DNA of 38,998 bases from an uncultured Bacteroidia bacterium (GCA_938005475.1 CALLNY010000092.1:1-38998), one strand, 5' to 3'. Positions 9,501 to 17,913 are shown, numbered from the stretch's first letter. Translations and numbers: made by a program. The notes: generated by a model not told the origin, from the sequence alone.

Positions 9501-10061
9501 TAAGATATTATTACAAGTTTCTTGGTCTTTAAGGTTATGTCTTTGTAATTCAACGTAGTAATGCTCTCCAAATAAGTTCAGATACCACAAAAATATTCTT
9601 AAAGCTTCTTCTATGTTTCCATTCAGAATATTTTGATTAATTTCAGAGGCAAGGCAACAAGTCGTAGCGATTAGCCCCTCCGCATGTTTACTTAGAATTT
9701 CTTTATCAATACGAGGTTTGTAGTAATATCCTTCCTGATAAGCAATACTGTTGAGGTACATTAAGTTTTTGTAACCTTGTTCATTTCGAGCTAAAAGAAT
9801 TTGGTGGTAGGTTTCATTTTCTTTGGTAAAGTTTTTAAGGTCATATTTACAGATGTAAAATTCGCAGCCAATAATGGGTTTAATGTTTTTAGATTTAGCG
9901 GTTAAAGCGAATTTAGGAACTCCAAACATATTGCCATGGTCAGAGATAGCAACAGCAGGCATTTGGTTTTGATGAGCTTTTTCTATCAAATCATCAATTT
10001 TTGCGGCACCATCTAATAAGCTATATTCTGTGTGAGAGTGTAAATGAACAAACTGAGCCAT
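6582..10061 (-). CDS. dnaE: DNA polymerase III alpha subunit
   Basis: This 1159-residue replicative polymerase is given from the ATG at 10061 (MAQFVHLHSHTEYS). Longer in-frame starts up to 10181 would add a 40-residue hydrophobic stretch foreign to the family, and the -7 element at 10085-10092 lies inside that extension. Domains in order: PHP (HLHSHTEYS, about 6-13; SDHGNMFGV), palm with catalytic Asp402 and Asp404 in PPDIDIDF and Asp562 in LLKMDFLGL, fingers with RRAMGKKKKEVM and FNKSHAAAYS, HhH, then the OB domain (VKFAGIVTDF). Length and order match DnaE1 rather than PolC, since no exonuclease insert is present. trxA follows in the same transcript. Confidence 0.96.
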   Translation of the reverse strand: MAQFVHLHSHTEYSLLDGAAKIDDLIEKAHQNQMPAVAISDHGNMFGVPKFALTAKSKNIKPIIGCEFYICKYDLKNFTKENETYHQILLARNEQGYKNLMYLNSIAYQEGYYYKPRIDKEILSKHAEGLIATTCCLASEINQNILNGNIEEALRIFLWYLNLFGEHYYVELQRHNLKDQETCNNILIQWAKKYNVKIIATNDSHYVNKEDADAHDLLLALQTGSDYNEKNRFRFTDDNNELNPRFYFKTAEEMLDIFQDIPEAVENTIAVAETVNFNLNLNSNLLLPIYKVPSGFQSMMEYLRHLTWEGAKVRYPTITPEITERIEHELKIIEKMGFEGYFLIVQGFTTEARKRGVLVGPGRGSAAGSVVAYCIGIIDIDPMQYALLFERFLNPERISPPDIDIDFDDEGRQAVIDYVVEEYGRNSVCQIITYGTMGAKTALRDVGRTLKIPLDEINKIAKWIPDKPNITFKKAFSKEENPDNYQKLLELKNNGSEKIQKLFKYAMTLEGTTRHTGVHAAGVIIAPGELYNYVPLAVNKDKVVTTQYDGPFAEKVGLLKMDFLGLKTLSIMKTCCKIIKQTQDLDINPQKVPLDDPKTFELYQKGETVATFQFESEGMQKYLRQLKPTNIEDLIAMNALYRPGPMDNIPTFIDRKHGRQPIEYEHPKLEPILKNTYGIMVYQEQVMQIAQAIAGYSLGGADLLRRAMGKKKKEVMEAERSKFVEGAIQQGIEKKTAEKIFDTMAKFAEYGFNKSHAAAYSVLAYQTAYLKAHFPHEYMAAVLSHHINDIKDITFFIEECRRMKIEVLPPCVNESEMLFSVNKYKQIRFGLNAIKGLGESSAQAIINERNDNGPFKDIYDFVTRLDPKTLNKKTFECLIYSGALDFDKHFSRSQYFVKEKENDETFMEKLITFGSRYRQNQNHSVSASLFGDSLMNHIIEKPAPPKTEPWSILQQLKHERDFLGFYLTGHPLDKYKHEIKTFTNCSILDLENFKNKEVKFAGIVTDFQEKISKNGNKWAKVTLEDLHASIEITLFGEDLLKFKHFFELDSMLLISGSYIPNYKNHDIYEVRIKEIKLLEDLLAQVKEIIIELDNLSIDNQNIKQLQQIFLCHKGKNPIKFAVRSNTGVELLVTSKNTNIHIDNSLLMELEQYQFSFRLK

Positions 10062-10084
10062 GGTAAATTGGTTAAAGTAGACTA

Positions 10085-10092
10085 CAAAATTA
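10085..10092 (-). promoter_or_regulatory. -7 element of dnaE-trxA (decides the start)
   Basis: TAATTTTG on the minus strand, 23 nt upstream of the ATG at 10061. A transcript from here excludes the upstream in-frame extension. No -33 TTTG is seen at 18-21 nt. Confidence 0.55.
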
Positions 10093-10230
10093 CAGCATAA
10101 GTAAGAAACTATGAAGAATGTGAAAAAATAAAAAATTATAAGGATAAAAGTATGATTTTTATGATTGGAGAGTTGCCACACTTTAAAAGTAGATAAAGAA
10201 GAAATGGAACAATAGATACTGAAAAGCCCA

Positions 10231-10353
10231 AATCTTAAAATACAAGTTCAGAAACTTGAAATCAATTAAACGAGTTAGAAAAATCGGTTAAGCAATTAGA
10301 AGTATTGTTAAATCTTAAAAAAAATTGGGAGATTATGAGGGGTTGTTACTTTT
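10231..10353 (+). pseudogene. Possible decayed coiled-coil ORF remnant
   Basis: The gap between dnaE and the GH3 gene holds two overlapping frames that read as amphipathic coil: LKIQVQKLEIN ending in a stop at 10267, and in another frame from 10263 QLNELEKSVKQLEVLLN and onward to a stop at about 10353 inside the 3' end of the GH3 gene. The pieces look like one coil separated by a frameshift. There is no recognisable family and the stretch is short, so chance in AT-rich DNA is a serious alternative. Confidence 0.25.
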
Positions 10354-13293
10354 GAAGTTTTCTATAGAACGGTATAGTAGACTCATAATTTGAGATCTAA
10401 CGCTTTCGTTATTGAATATAGGATTTTTGGTATTGGGGTAGGTTCGATTAGAAAGAAAGACAAAGACGAGGTCGTAATCGGGGTCAACCCAGAAGGCGGT
10501 ACCAGTGAACCCGAGGTGCCCATAGGTGTCTAAACTAGCTTGTGAGCAGGTTGGGCTGATTTTATTTTGTTTAGGTTCAGGTTTATCGAAGCCAAGTCCT
10601 CTTCTATGTTTAGATTGATTTTGTGAGGTAAAATACTTAATGGTAGCGGCGTCAAGGAAGCAAATACCACCGTATTCACCTCCATTTTTGAGCATAAAGC
10701 CTAGTTTTCCAAGGTCATAGATATTAGCGAATAATCCAGCATGGCCTGCTATTCCTCCCATAATTGCGGCGTTGGGGTCATGGACGTATCCTTGAATTTT
10801 TTGTCTACGCCAATAACTGTCAATTTCGGTAGGTGGGATGATGTAATTGGTATCTAAGGGTTGTTTATAGGGCTGAAAGAAAGTATTATACATTCCCATA
10901 GGTTCATAAAAGTGTAGTTTAACGTATTGATAAAGGTTCATTCCGCTTATTTTTTCCAATAGTTTAGCTAGTAAAATCATTCCTAAGTCACTGTAAACAA
11001 GTTCTTTTTTTTTGGTTATTTTAATGTTTTTTATTCTATTCCAGAATATAGTATCGAAACTCTCATGTACCCAAATTTTATCGGTGAGAGGTATATTAAA
11101 GCCATCTTTAGGGGCATTAGAGACCATATCGGGGTTAGACTTACCGTTTTTTAGGGTGGCTGTCCAAAAGTTTTCGTAGGGGGGCAAACCTGAGGTGTGA
11201 GTTAATAAATCAATGATTCGTAGTTTACCCACGGGATAGTCTTTTAAATTCGTTAAATACCTACCGATGGGGGCGTAAAGATTGATTAGCTGTTGTTCAT
11301 ATAAGTGCATGATACCGAGCGTGGTTGCGGCTACTTTGGTTATAGACGCAAGGTCATAGATGGTATAGAGGGGGTCTAAATCTTTTGAGGATTTAATGTA
11401 TTCAGTTTTTCCGATAGATTTAGCATAAACAATTTTGTTTCCTCTTATAACTAGAATAGAAGCACCTGGAAAAGCTTTTCTTTTGATGTAATGATGGACT
11501 GCCGTATCAATTTTGGATAGTGTATAAAAGTCCATGCCTACGTCTTCAGGTTGTGCGAATTGTAATCTTTGTATGGAATTAAAGTATAGAGGTCTTTTGC
11601 TAAACTGCGGAATAAAAATTGGTAACTTTCCTTCGGGAACGAGCCCCCCAAAAATAACTTCCGCTACGCCTTCTTGGCAATCTTTAACTTCTTCGTAAGC
11701 AATAATAATGGCTTCCTGATCTTCTAATGCTTTTAGTAAATAAGGACTTCCAAATATTGCTAAGATTTTACGAGGTTTTTGTAATTTTTGTATTTCATTA
11801 ATTAAATTTAAAGCATTAGGATTAAACTCATGCAATTTGGGGTCTTTACTGTTCATGTTAAAAATTCCTAAAATAATGTATTCATAGTTCTTTAAAATGT
11901 TTTTGTAATTTTCAATGACTTGTTGAGTGGCATCCAAAGGGATTTTGATTTCATCAATCTGGGTATAAACTTTTAGAGTTTTTAAAAAAATGGATTGTCC
12001 ATTATGATTACCTATTTGAACATAGGCAAATTTTTTGTTTAGTTCTTTAATGGGTAAGAGCCTACCTTCATTTTTTACAAGGGTAATAGATTTTTTGTAT
12101 AATTTAGAAACTAATAATTCTGCATACCGGGAATGTAAGACTTTATGGACATTTTGGGGGTCTACTAATTTATTTTGATGTAAATTTAACCATTCTTTGG
12201 CAAGTAGTATTTTAAAAACACGTTGGTTAATTTCTTGTTCAGAGATTTGTCCGTTTTGAATAGCTTTTTTGATTTTAGAGATAGCGTTGGGGATATTTTC
12301 AGCGAATAAAAGGATATCATTTCCTGCGAGTAAGGCTTTTAGAGCAATATCACCGCTTTGAAAGTATTTAGTAACGGCTCCCATATTAAGAGCATCCGTA
12401 AAGACAAGTCCGTGAAATTTTAAGGAATCTTTCAATAGATTTTGAACTATTTTAGAGGATAAAGTGGAGGGTAGATTGGGGGTAGGGTCTAATGCGGGGA
12501 TGAACAAATGGGCAACCATGATACCCATGACACCGTAGTCAATCATATGTTTAAAGGGGTAAAGTTCTAAACTATCAATTCTTTCAGCGGAATGCGGGAT
12601 GATAGGTAAATCTAGATGGGAGTCAGTATCGGTATCTCCATGTCCTGGGAAGTGTTTAGCGGTGGCAATGATACCATTTTTTTGCATACCTTGCATCATC
12701 ATTAAGGCTTTTTGGGTAACGTTATGTTTGTCTTCTCCGAAGGCTCGTGAGCCAATGACGGGATTATAAGGATTATTGTTTATATCGACAACGGGAGCAA
12801 AGTTGATGTGAACCCCCACTGCTCTTAATTGATGGGCTAGTTCTTCGCCGTATTTGTAGAGCAAGGAGTCATCTTCAATAGCGGCTAGTGTCATATTTTT
12901 AGGGTAGCGGATACAAGAATCCAAACGCATAGCAAGCCCCCATTCTGCATCTTGGCTTATCAACAAAGGAACATTGGAAATATTTTGAAAATAGTTAGCA
13001 TACTCCGCTTGTTTAGTTGGATGTCCTTGCATAAAAATTATTCCCCCGATTTTGTATTTTTTTATGGTTTCTTCGATATAATGAAAATTAGAATTTTGTT
13101 TTCCCGAATAGGCAGGAATCATAAATAATTGGGCAATTCTTTCTTCTAAGGTCATTTTTTCTAATGTTGATTTTGCCCATTCTCCTTTAACAAGAAATAA
13201 ATCTTGGGGTTTTTCAATAATTTGAATTTGCCCGAGGGAATAATCAAAAAAGAAAATTCCCAAAAGCCATAAAACTTTTCTAATTACTTGCAT
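10333..13293 (-). CDS. Secreted glycoside hydrolase family 3 (NagZ-like) fused to a class C beta-lactamase-like serine hydrolase
   Basis: This 986-residue protein has an N-terminal signal peptide (about 1-21). Residues about 40-370 are a GH3 domain of NagZ type: KHFPGHGDTDTDSH (213-226) holds the Asp/His acid-base pair and VFTDALNM the nucleophile Asp300. About 395-560 resembles the second GH3 domain. About 585-980 is a serine beta-lactamase/penicillin-binding-like domain with SITK (Ser650, Lys653), YSD (767-769) in place of YxN, and HLGFTGT as third motif. The domain order is known in Bacteroidota and suggests peptidoglycan or muropeptide turnover in the periplasm: removal of N-acetylglucosamine plus peptide or ester hydrolysis. 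Substrate specificity of the second half is not readable. Confidence 0.9.
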   Translation of the reverse strand: MQVIRKVLWLLGIFFFDYSLGQIQIIEKPQDLFLVKGEWAKSTLEKMTLEERIAQLFMIPAYSGKQNSNFHYIEETIKKYKIGGIIFMQGHPTKQAEYANYFQNISNVPLLISQDAEWGLAMRLDSCIRYPKNMTLAAIEDDSLLYKYGEELAHQLRAVGVHINFAPVVDINNNPYNPVIGSRAFGEDKHNVTQKALMMMQGMQKNGIIATAKHFPGHGDTDTDSHLDLPIIPHSAERIDSLELYPFKHMIDYGVMGIMVAHLFIPALDPTPNLPSTLSSKIVQNLLKDSLKFHGLVFTDALNMGAVTKYFQSGDIALKALLAGNDILLFAENIPNAISKIKKAIQNGQISEQEINQRVFKILLAKEWLNLHQNKLVDPQNVHKVLHSRYAELLVSKLYKKSITLVKNEGRLLPIKELNKKFAYVQIGNHNGQSIFLKTLKVYTQIDEIKIPLDATQQVIENYKNILKNYEYIILGIFNMNSKDPKLHEFNPNALNLINEIQKLQKPRKILAIFGSPYLLKALEDQEAIIIAYEEVKDCQEGVAEVIFGGLVPEGKLPIFIPQFSKRPLYFNSIQRLQFAQPEDVGMDFYTLSKIDTAVHHYIKRKAFPGASILVIRGNKIVYAKSIGKTEYIKSSKDLDPLYTIYDLASITKVAATTLGIMHLYEQQLINLYAPIGRYLTNLKDYPVGKLRIIDLLTHTSGLPPYENFWTATLKNGKSNPDMVSNAPKDGFNIPLTDKIWVHESFDTIFWNRIKNIKITKKKELVYSDLGMILLAKLLEKISGMNLYQYVKLHFYEPMGMYNTFFQPYKQPLDTNYIIPPTEIDSYWRRQKIQGYVHDPNAAIMGGIAGHAGLFANIYDLGKLGFMLKNGGEYGGICFLDAATIKYFTSQNQSKHRRGLGFDKPEPKQNKISPTCSQASLDTYGHLGFTGTAFWVDPDYDLVFVFLSNRTYPNTKNPIFNNESVRSQIMSLLYRSIENFKSNNPS

Positions 13294-13309
13294 TTCACTA
13301 ATTAAACTG

Positions 13310-13317
13310 CAAAATTA
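13310..13317 (-). promoter_or_regulatory. -7 element of the GH3/beta-lactamase gene
   Basis: TAATTTTG on the minus strand, 16 nt before the ATG at 13293. No clear -33 element. Confidence 0.55.
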
Positions 13318-13424
13318 TATTTTTTTGTTTTCAGATAATTGTTAATTTTCCACGATATTTTTTAGGTTAAAAGGAATGTTAATAAAGTTTTTTAGTTGGA
13401 ATAAGAGTAGGTTTTTGGATATTT

Positions 13425-13450
13425 TAATTTTGAAAAAAACTTTATTTTTG
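13425..13450 (+). promoter_or_regulatory. Two candidate -7 elements before the DUF389 gene
   Basis: TAATTTTG (13425-13432) and TATTTTTG (13443-13450) both fit TAnnTTTG and lie 39 and 21 nt before the ATG at 13472. Neither has a TTTG at the ideal distance, so which one is used cannot be told. Confidence 0.45.
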
Positions 13451-13471
13451 TTGTGAAATAGGTAAGTTAGT

Positions 13472-14791
13472 ATGAATATTTTTTTAACAATTAGGAAGGT
13501 AATAGATTATTTTAGTTTAGATGATGAGTTAGAAAATCAGGATTTGGTATACGAAGAGATTAGAAAGGGAGTAATTTTTAAGGGTACTAATTTATGGATT
13601 TTGATTTTTGCGATTGTAGTAGCATCAGTAGGGCTAAATGTAAATTCTACGGCAGTAATTATAGGAGCGATGTTAATTTCTCCGTTGATGGGACCAATTA
13701 ACGGCATGGGTTATAGTATTGCCACCTATGATTTTGAGTTATTTAGGACTTCTGTTAAGAATTTTACTTTTGCAATTATAGCGAGCCTTTGTGCTTCTGC
13801 AACTTATTTTGCTTTAAGCCCTGTTTCTACTGCTCATTCCGAATTATTAGCCAGAACAAGCCCTACGATTTACGATGTGTTAATTGCTTTATTTGGTGGT
13901 TTAGCAGGAATTGTTGCGATTTGTTCTAAACAAAAAGGGAATGTAATACCTGGTGTAGCAATAGCTACTGCTTTGATGCCTCCTTTATGTACTTCGGGAT
14001 ACGGAATCGCTACCTTACAGTTCGATTTCTTTTTCGGTGCTATTTATTTATTTACGATTAACACTATTTTCATTGCTATTGCCTCTGTATTGCTTTCTCG
14101 AATCTTAAAGTTCCCCATACGAAATGTTGTAGATGAAAGAAAAAAGAAAAAAATTAATCAAGCTATTACTGTACTAATTACGATTGTTATATTGCCTAGT
14201 ATATTTTTCGGTTATAAATTAGTGAAACAAGAAAATTTTCAACAAAAAGCGAATACATACATCAGTAATGTCTCAAGCTTTGAAGGAAATTACCTTTTAA
14301 AAAGTGATATTAATGTCAAAAATAATACGATTAAATTAGTCTATGGTGGCTTTAAACTCTCTGACAATCAAAAAAATTCGATAATCGCAAGAGCAAAGGA
14401 TTTTAAGTTAGATGATGCTACTATTATGATTGAACAAGGTTTATCATATAAAGATATAGATGATAAGAATTTAGAACTAATCAAACTTAAAGAACAAATT
14501 TTTGATTTGAATAATTTAATTGCAAAAAAGAATTTCGAGATTGATAGCATAGCAGGCAAACAAAAATTAGGCTATGTCATGCTAAATGAAGCGAATGCTT
14601 TTTTCCCACAAATTAAAGGTTGTCTTTTTTCAGAATCGTTATTTTATTATGATACTTCCCAAACTCCTGTTAAAATTCCTATTGTGGTATTCAAATCACA
14701 AGGAGCAATCAATGCAAACGATAAAATTAAAATCCATAATTGGCTTAAACAAAAATTAAATAATAATCTTGTTAAGGTTTATTATGAATAG
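13472..14791 (+). CDS. DUF389 membrane protein
   Basis: This 439-residue protein has a DUF389 (TIGR00341-like) core at about 45-245: several hydrophobic helices with NSTAVIIGAMLISPLMGPI and GVAIATALMPPLCTSGYG, the conserved glycine/proline-rich signatures of the family. The C-terminal 190 residues are soluble with a short predicted coil (about 335-360) and no family that I recognise. DUF389 proteins are uncharacterised inner-membrane proteins, so no transport function is claimed. It stands alone with its own promoter; the receptor gene downstream has a separate promoter. Confidence 0.85.
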   Translation: MNIFLTIRKVIDYFSLDDELENQDLVYEEIRKGVIFKGTNLWILIFAIVVASVGLNVNSTAVIIGAMLISPLMGPINGMGYSIATYDFELFRTSVKNFTFAIIASLCASATYFALSPVSTAHSELLARTSPTIYDVLIALFGGLAGIVAICSKQKGNVIPGVAIATALMPPLCTSGYGIATLQFDFFFGAIYLFTINTIFIAIASVLLSRILKFPIRNVVDERKKKKINQAITVLITIVILPSIFFGYKLVKQENFQQKANTYISNVSSFEGNYLLKSDINVKNNTIKLVYGGFKLSDNQKNSIIARAKDFKLDDATIMIEQGLSYKDIDDKNLELIKLKEQIFDLNNLIAKKNFEIDSIAGKQKLGYVMLNEANAFFPQIKGCLFSESLFYYDTSQTPVKIPIVVFKSQGAINANDKIKIHNWLKQKLNNNLVKVYYE

Positions 14792-14802
14792 ATAAAGATT
14801 TA

Positions 14803-14834
14803 TTTGCAACGTATTTGCAATTGCAATAATTTTG
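14803..14834 (+). promoter_or_regulatory. Promoter of the TonB-dependent receptor with embedded palindrome
   Basis: TTTG at 14803-14806, 20 nt spacer and TAATTTTG at 14827-14834 form an ideal Bacteroidota promoter. The spacer contains the perfect 12-bp palindrome TTGCAATTGCAA (14815-14826), directly abutting the -7 box, and ATTTGCAA occurs twice (14802-14809, 14813-14820). A protein bound there would block polymerase, so it is a good operator candidate. Confidence 0.7.
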
Positions 14835-14850
14835 TAATAAAGTAATTATT

Positions 14851-17178
14851 TTGAGAAAAACCAGAGGATTATTCTTGATTTTGTTCTATTGTAGTTCTTA
14901 TGTTCTAGGACAAATTAAAGTTAGGGGGGTTATATTAGAGGAAAGTCAGTTTCCTTTATCTCAAACACGTATATGGTTGCATGAACTTCATCTTGGTACT
15001 TTATCTGATGAAAAAGGAATTTTTGAAATGGTTGTACCTCAAAAAGGGAATTATCATCTTCATATTTCTTATTTAGGCTACAAATCTGAAATATTAGAAT
15101 TGTTTTTAGAAAAAGATACTTTTCTTACTGTGTATTTACAACCAAGCCATTTAGAATTTAAAGATGTAGTGATTGAAGCCAATATTCAAAAGACTTTAAT
15201 ACAAGAAAGTTCACAGGATTTATCAGTTGTAACTCAAGATTTTATTTTAAAGCGGAATTTTGATAATCTCTTGAAAAGCATAGATAGGATACCGGGCATC
15301 AACACAATCAACATTGGAGTTGGGGCTTCGAAGCCTGTGATTAGAGGATTAAGTTTTAATAGAGTAGTGGTAGCGGAAAATGGAATCAAACAAGAAGGAC
15401 AACAATGGGGCGGAGACCATGGACTTGAAATAGACGGTTTTAACGTTGATGAAATTGAGATTTTGAAGGGACCTGCCGCTTTATTTTATGGTTCTGATGC
15501 TATGGGTGGCGTTTTACATATTCAACAAAAAATTCCTTCAGAGGATGGTTTTGCTTTTCATACTATACAAGGCTATCGTTCTAATAATCAGGCTTTTTTT
15601 CAGTCTACTTATTTAGCTTATAAAAAGAAAACAATTGCTTTGCAACTCCGAAATACATATCAAAATTACGCTGATTATGGGGTTCCATCAGATAATTTTA
15701 TTTATAATTCCTATGTTTTACCTATTGAAAATCAAAGACTTAAAAATACTTCTGGTAGAGAATGGAACAAAATGTTTCGTATTAGCTTTCATGGCAGAAA
15801 TTTTAATAGTTTCTTAAATATAAGTCATTTTTATCAGAAATTAGGTTTTTTTTCAGGAGCTTTTGGTATTCCTACTAGATATAGTGTAATACAAGATGGT
15901 AATTTTAGAAATATAAGTTTACCATACCAAAATATACAACACACTAAAATTCAAAGTAATAATCAGATTTTGATAGGAAAAGATTGGTTTGAATTAGATG
16001 CTGCATGGCAACAAAATCAAAGAAAAGAGTTTTCAAAAGCACATTCTCATGGGCAAAACTCCAAGGATAGTTTAGCTTTAGGTTTGTTGTTAAATACTTA
16101 TTCATTAAATCTAAGATATTTCAAAAAATGGGGACAATGGAAATGGGTATCAGGTATGAGTAGTCAAATACAAAACAATCAAATTAGTGGTTTTGAATAT
16201 TTAATTCCTAATTTTCAACGTTTTCAATTAGGTTTTTTTCAGTTTTTGCAATACAAACAAAATGAGCAATGGATATGGAATGTAGGAGCAAGATTAGATT
16301 ATGGCAATGATGAACTTCAAGAAGCATATGTAGATTTTTATAGGCGAGGCATGTATATGGGTAAGCAATTACGAAGTCCCTATATTGCACGTAATTACAT
16401 CAATTACAGTTTTGCGGGTGGGCTTTCTTGGTTTATTAATGAGAAATGGAACGTGAAAGGGAATTTAGGTTCTGATTTTCGTTACCCAGCACCTTCTGAA
16501 TTAGCTTCTAATGGAGTTCATCACGGAACATTTCGGCATGAGCAAGGTAACCCAAATTTGCTTCCCGAAAGAGGTCTACAAACCGATTTGGTTCTGCATA
16601 ACGAAAATACTCATTGGGAACTTAAATTATCTGTTTTTAGTGCTTATTTCTGGAATTATATTTATCTATCACCGACTACTCTTTTTTCTAATTTACCTGA
16701 AGGTGGACAGGTTTATCAATACCTTCAAAGTGACGCATTGCTTTGTGGAGGAGAATTTTTTGTAGACTATCATTTCATAGAAAATTTGCATGCCAGTGTA
16801 AGTGCCGATTTTGCCTACGGAGATAATTTAACTCAATCTAGACCTTTGCCTTTTATGCCTCAGCCTTCAATTCTTACACACCTAGAATATCATCTAAAAA
16901 GACTAAAAAAATTCAAAACGGAAATTTGGTTAGAGCATCGTTATGCTTTCCCTCAGTATCGTGTAGTCATCAATGAACCAGAAACTTTTGCTTTTCATTT
17001 ATGGAATGTTGGATTTCAAACTCAAATAAATTATTCTAAACAAAATTTCACGTTAGGATTGCAAGTTCAAAATGTATTCAATACACGTTACTTCTATCAT
17101 TTAAGTAAATATAGATATTTAAATATTTATGAGCCTGCTAGAAATTTTGTAGTTCAACTACAATGGAAATGGTTGTAA
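14851..17178 (+). CDS. TonB-dependent outer-membrane receptor
   Basis: This 775-residue protein starts at TTG 14851, 16 nt after the -7 box and directly giving a signal peptide (about 1-20, cut before QIKVRG). Then come a CarboxypepD_reg-like domain (about 22-110), a plug (about 120-235) with the typical VDEIEILKGPAALFYGSDAMGGV, and a beta barrel to the C-terminus. The plug segment RVVVAENGIKQEGQQWGGDHG and a His-rich barrel loop (NGVHHGTFRHEQGNPNLLPE) recall receptors of the metal-uptake (ZnuD-like) branch; zinc or another metal is an inference, not shown. Energy would come from a TonB protein such as the one at 5401-6213. The promoter palindrome suggests repression by a small regulator. Confidence 0.88.
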   Translation: MRKTRGLFLILFYCSSYVLGQIKVRGVILEESQFPLSQTRIWLHELHLGTLSDEKGIFEMVVPQKGNYHLHISYLGYKSEILELFLEKDTFLTVYLQPSHLEFKDVVIEANIQKTLIQESSQDLSVVTQDFILKRNFDNLLKSIDRIPGINTINIGVGASKPVIRGLSFNRVVVAENGIKQEGQQWGGDHGLEIDGFNVDEIEILKGPAALFYGSDAMGGVLHIQQKIPSEDGFAFHTIQGYRSNNQAFFQSTYLAYKKKTIALQLRNTYQNYADYGVPSDNFIYNSYVLPIENQRLKNTSGREWNKMFRISFHGRNFNSFLNISHFYQKLGFFSGAFGIPTRYSVIQDGNFRNISLPYQNIQHTKIQSNNQILIGKDWFELDAAWQQNQRKEFSKAHSHGQNSKDSLALGLLLNTYSLNLRYFKKWGQWKWVSGMSSQIQNNQISGFEYLIPNFQRFQLGFFQFLQYKQNEQWIWNVGARLDYGNDELQEAYVDFYRRGMYMGKQLRSPYIARNYINYSFAGGLSWFINEKWNVKGNLGSDFRYPAPSELASNGVHHGTFRHEQGNPNLLPERGLQTDLVLHNENTHWELKLSVFSAYFWNYIYLSPTTLFSNLPEGGQVYQYLQSDALLCGGEFFVDYHFIENLHASVSADFAYGDNLTQSRPLPFMPQPSILTHLEYHLKRLKKFKTEIWLEHRYAFPQYRVVINEPETFAFHLWNVGFQTQINYSKQNFTLGLQVQNVFNTRYFYHLSKYRYLNIYEPARNFVVQLQWKWL

Positions 17179-17193
17179 ATCTAAATAATTATA

Positions 17194-17211
17194 TTATTGA
17201 TAATCAAATAA
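17194..17211. promoter_or_regulatory. Palindrome TTGATAATCAA upstream of the coiled-coil nuclease gene
   Basis: TTGATAATCAA at 17197-17207 is symmetric about its centre and lies in the AT-rich gap after the receptor gene, about 60 nt upstream of the next -7 element. The same core occurs as a 15-bp palindrome at 34077-34091. Function unknown. Confidence 0.3.
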
Positions 17212-17267
17212 TTATAATAATTTAATACAAATCATGAAACTGTAATTTCAAAATGTTACGTTTTTAG

Positions 17268-17275
17268 TATTTTTG
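17268..17275 (+). promoter_or_regulatory. -7 element of the coiled-coil nuclease-like gene
   Basis: TATTTTTG fits TAnnTTTG, 14 nt before the ATG at 17290. A weak TTTC at 17246-17249 lies 18 nt upstream. Confidence 0.5.
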
Positions 17276-17289
17276 CAAAAAGTTTTTAA

Positions 17290-17913
17290 ATGAAAGATTC
17301 AGATAAAGAACCCCTTACTTTTGAGAAAGTCTGGTTGTTATTTCAAGAAACAGATAAGAAGTTTCTTGAAACAGATAAGAAGTTTCTTGAAATGGAAAGA
17401 GTATTAACTGAAAAGTTTGGGGAGACAGATAAAAAGTTTCAAGAGTTACATAAGATATTTAAGGAGTCTAACAAAAAAACAAGAGAATTAGAAGAACTTT
17501 TTATAGGTCAGTGGGGTAAGTTAGTAGAATCGTTAGTCGAGGGTTCTCTTGTGAAACTATTAAATGAAAGGGGGATTATGGTTCAACAAACCTTTGAACG
17601 CTCTCGTTCCCGTAAATTAGATAAAGAAATAGAAATCGATATTATTGCATGTAATGGGCAAGAAGTAGTAGCAGTTGAAGTGAAAACATCTTTATCAGAG
17701 AAACATGTAAAAGAATTTGTAGAAAAATTAAAAGTATTCAAACAAGCATTTCCACAATACAGTAACAATAAAATTTATGGAGCAGTAGCATTTTTAAGGG
17801 CAAGCTCTAATGCAGATAAATTTGCGTATAAAAAAGGCTTATTTGTGATTAAAGCAACTGGGGATAGTGCTAAAATATTAAATGATGAAAAATTTAAACC
17901 TACTGCTTACTAA
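17290..17913 (+). CDS. Coiled-coil protein with PD-(D/E)XK nuclease-like C-terminal domain (DUF3782-like)
   Basis: This 207-residue protein has an N-terminal coiled coil (about 15-72) built of near-identical heptads (ETDKKFL repeated), then a compact alpha/beta domain (about 75-200) with the PD-(D/E)XK pattern: Asp117 in EIEIDIIA, then Glu130-x-Lys132 in VAVEVK. The layout resembles DUF3782-type proteins. Such proteins occur in many AT-rich bacterial and archaeal genomes, often in several copies; their biological role is unknown. No partner gene, methylase or toxin-antitoxin companion is adjacent. The coil includes an exact 21-bp tandem duplication, like the Rpn-type tail at the left edge. 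Nuclease activity is inferred from the fold only. Confidence 0.72.
   Translation: MKDSDKEPLTFEKVWLLFQETDKKFLETDKKFLEMERVLTEKFGETDKKFQELHKIFKESNKKTRELEELFIGQWGKLVESLVEGSLVKLLNERGIMVQQTFERSRSRKLDKEIEIDIIACNGQEVVAVEVKTSLSEKHVKEFVEKLKVFKQAFPQYSNNKIYGAVAFLRASSNADKFAYKKGLFVIKATGDSAKILNDEKFKPTAY
17350..17391 (+). repeat. Exact 2 x 21 bp in-frame tandem repeat
   Basis: Units 17350-17370 and 17371-17391 are identical and each encodes one heptad (TDKKFLE). A diverged third copy follows at about 17423-17443. The coil therefore grows or shrinks by whole heptads. Confidence 0.95.

Noticed and set aside
10062-10181. N-terminal 40-residue extension of dnaE
   Set aside because: It is hydrophobic, unlike any PolIII alpha N-terminus, contains the -7 element at 10085-10092, and the family start MAQFVHLHSHT is at 10061.
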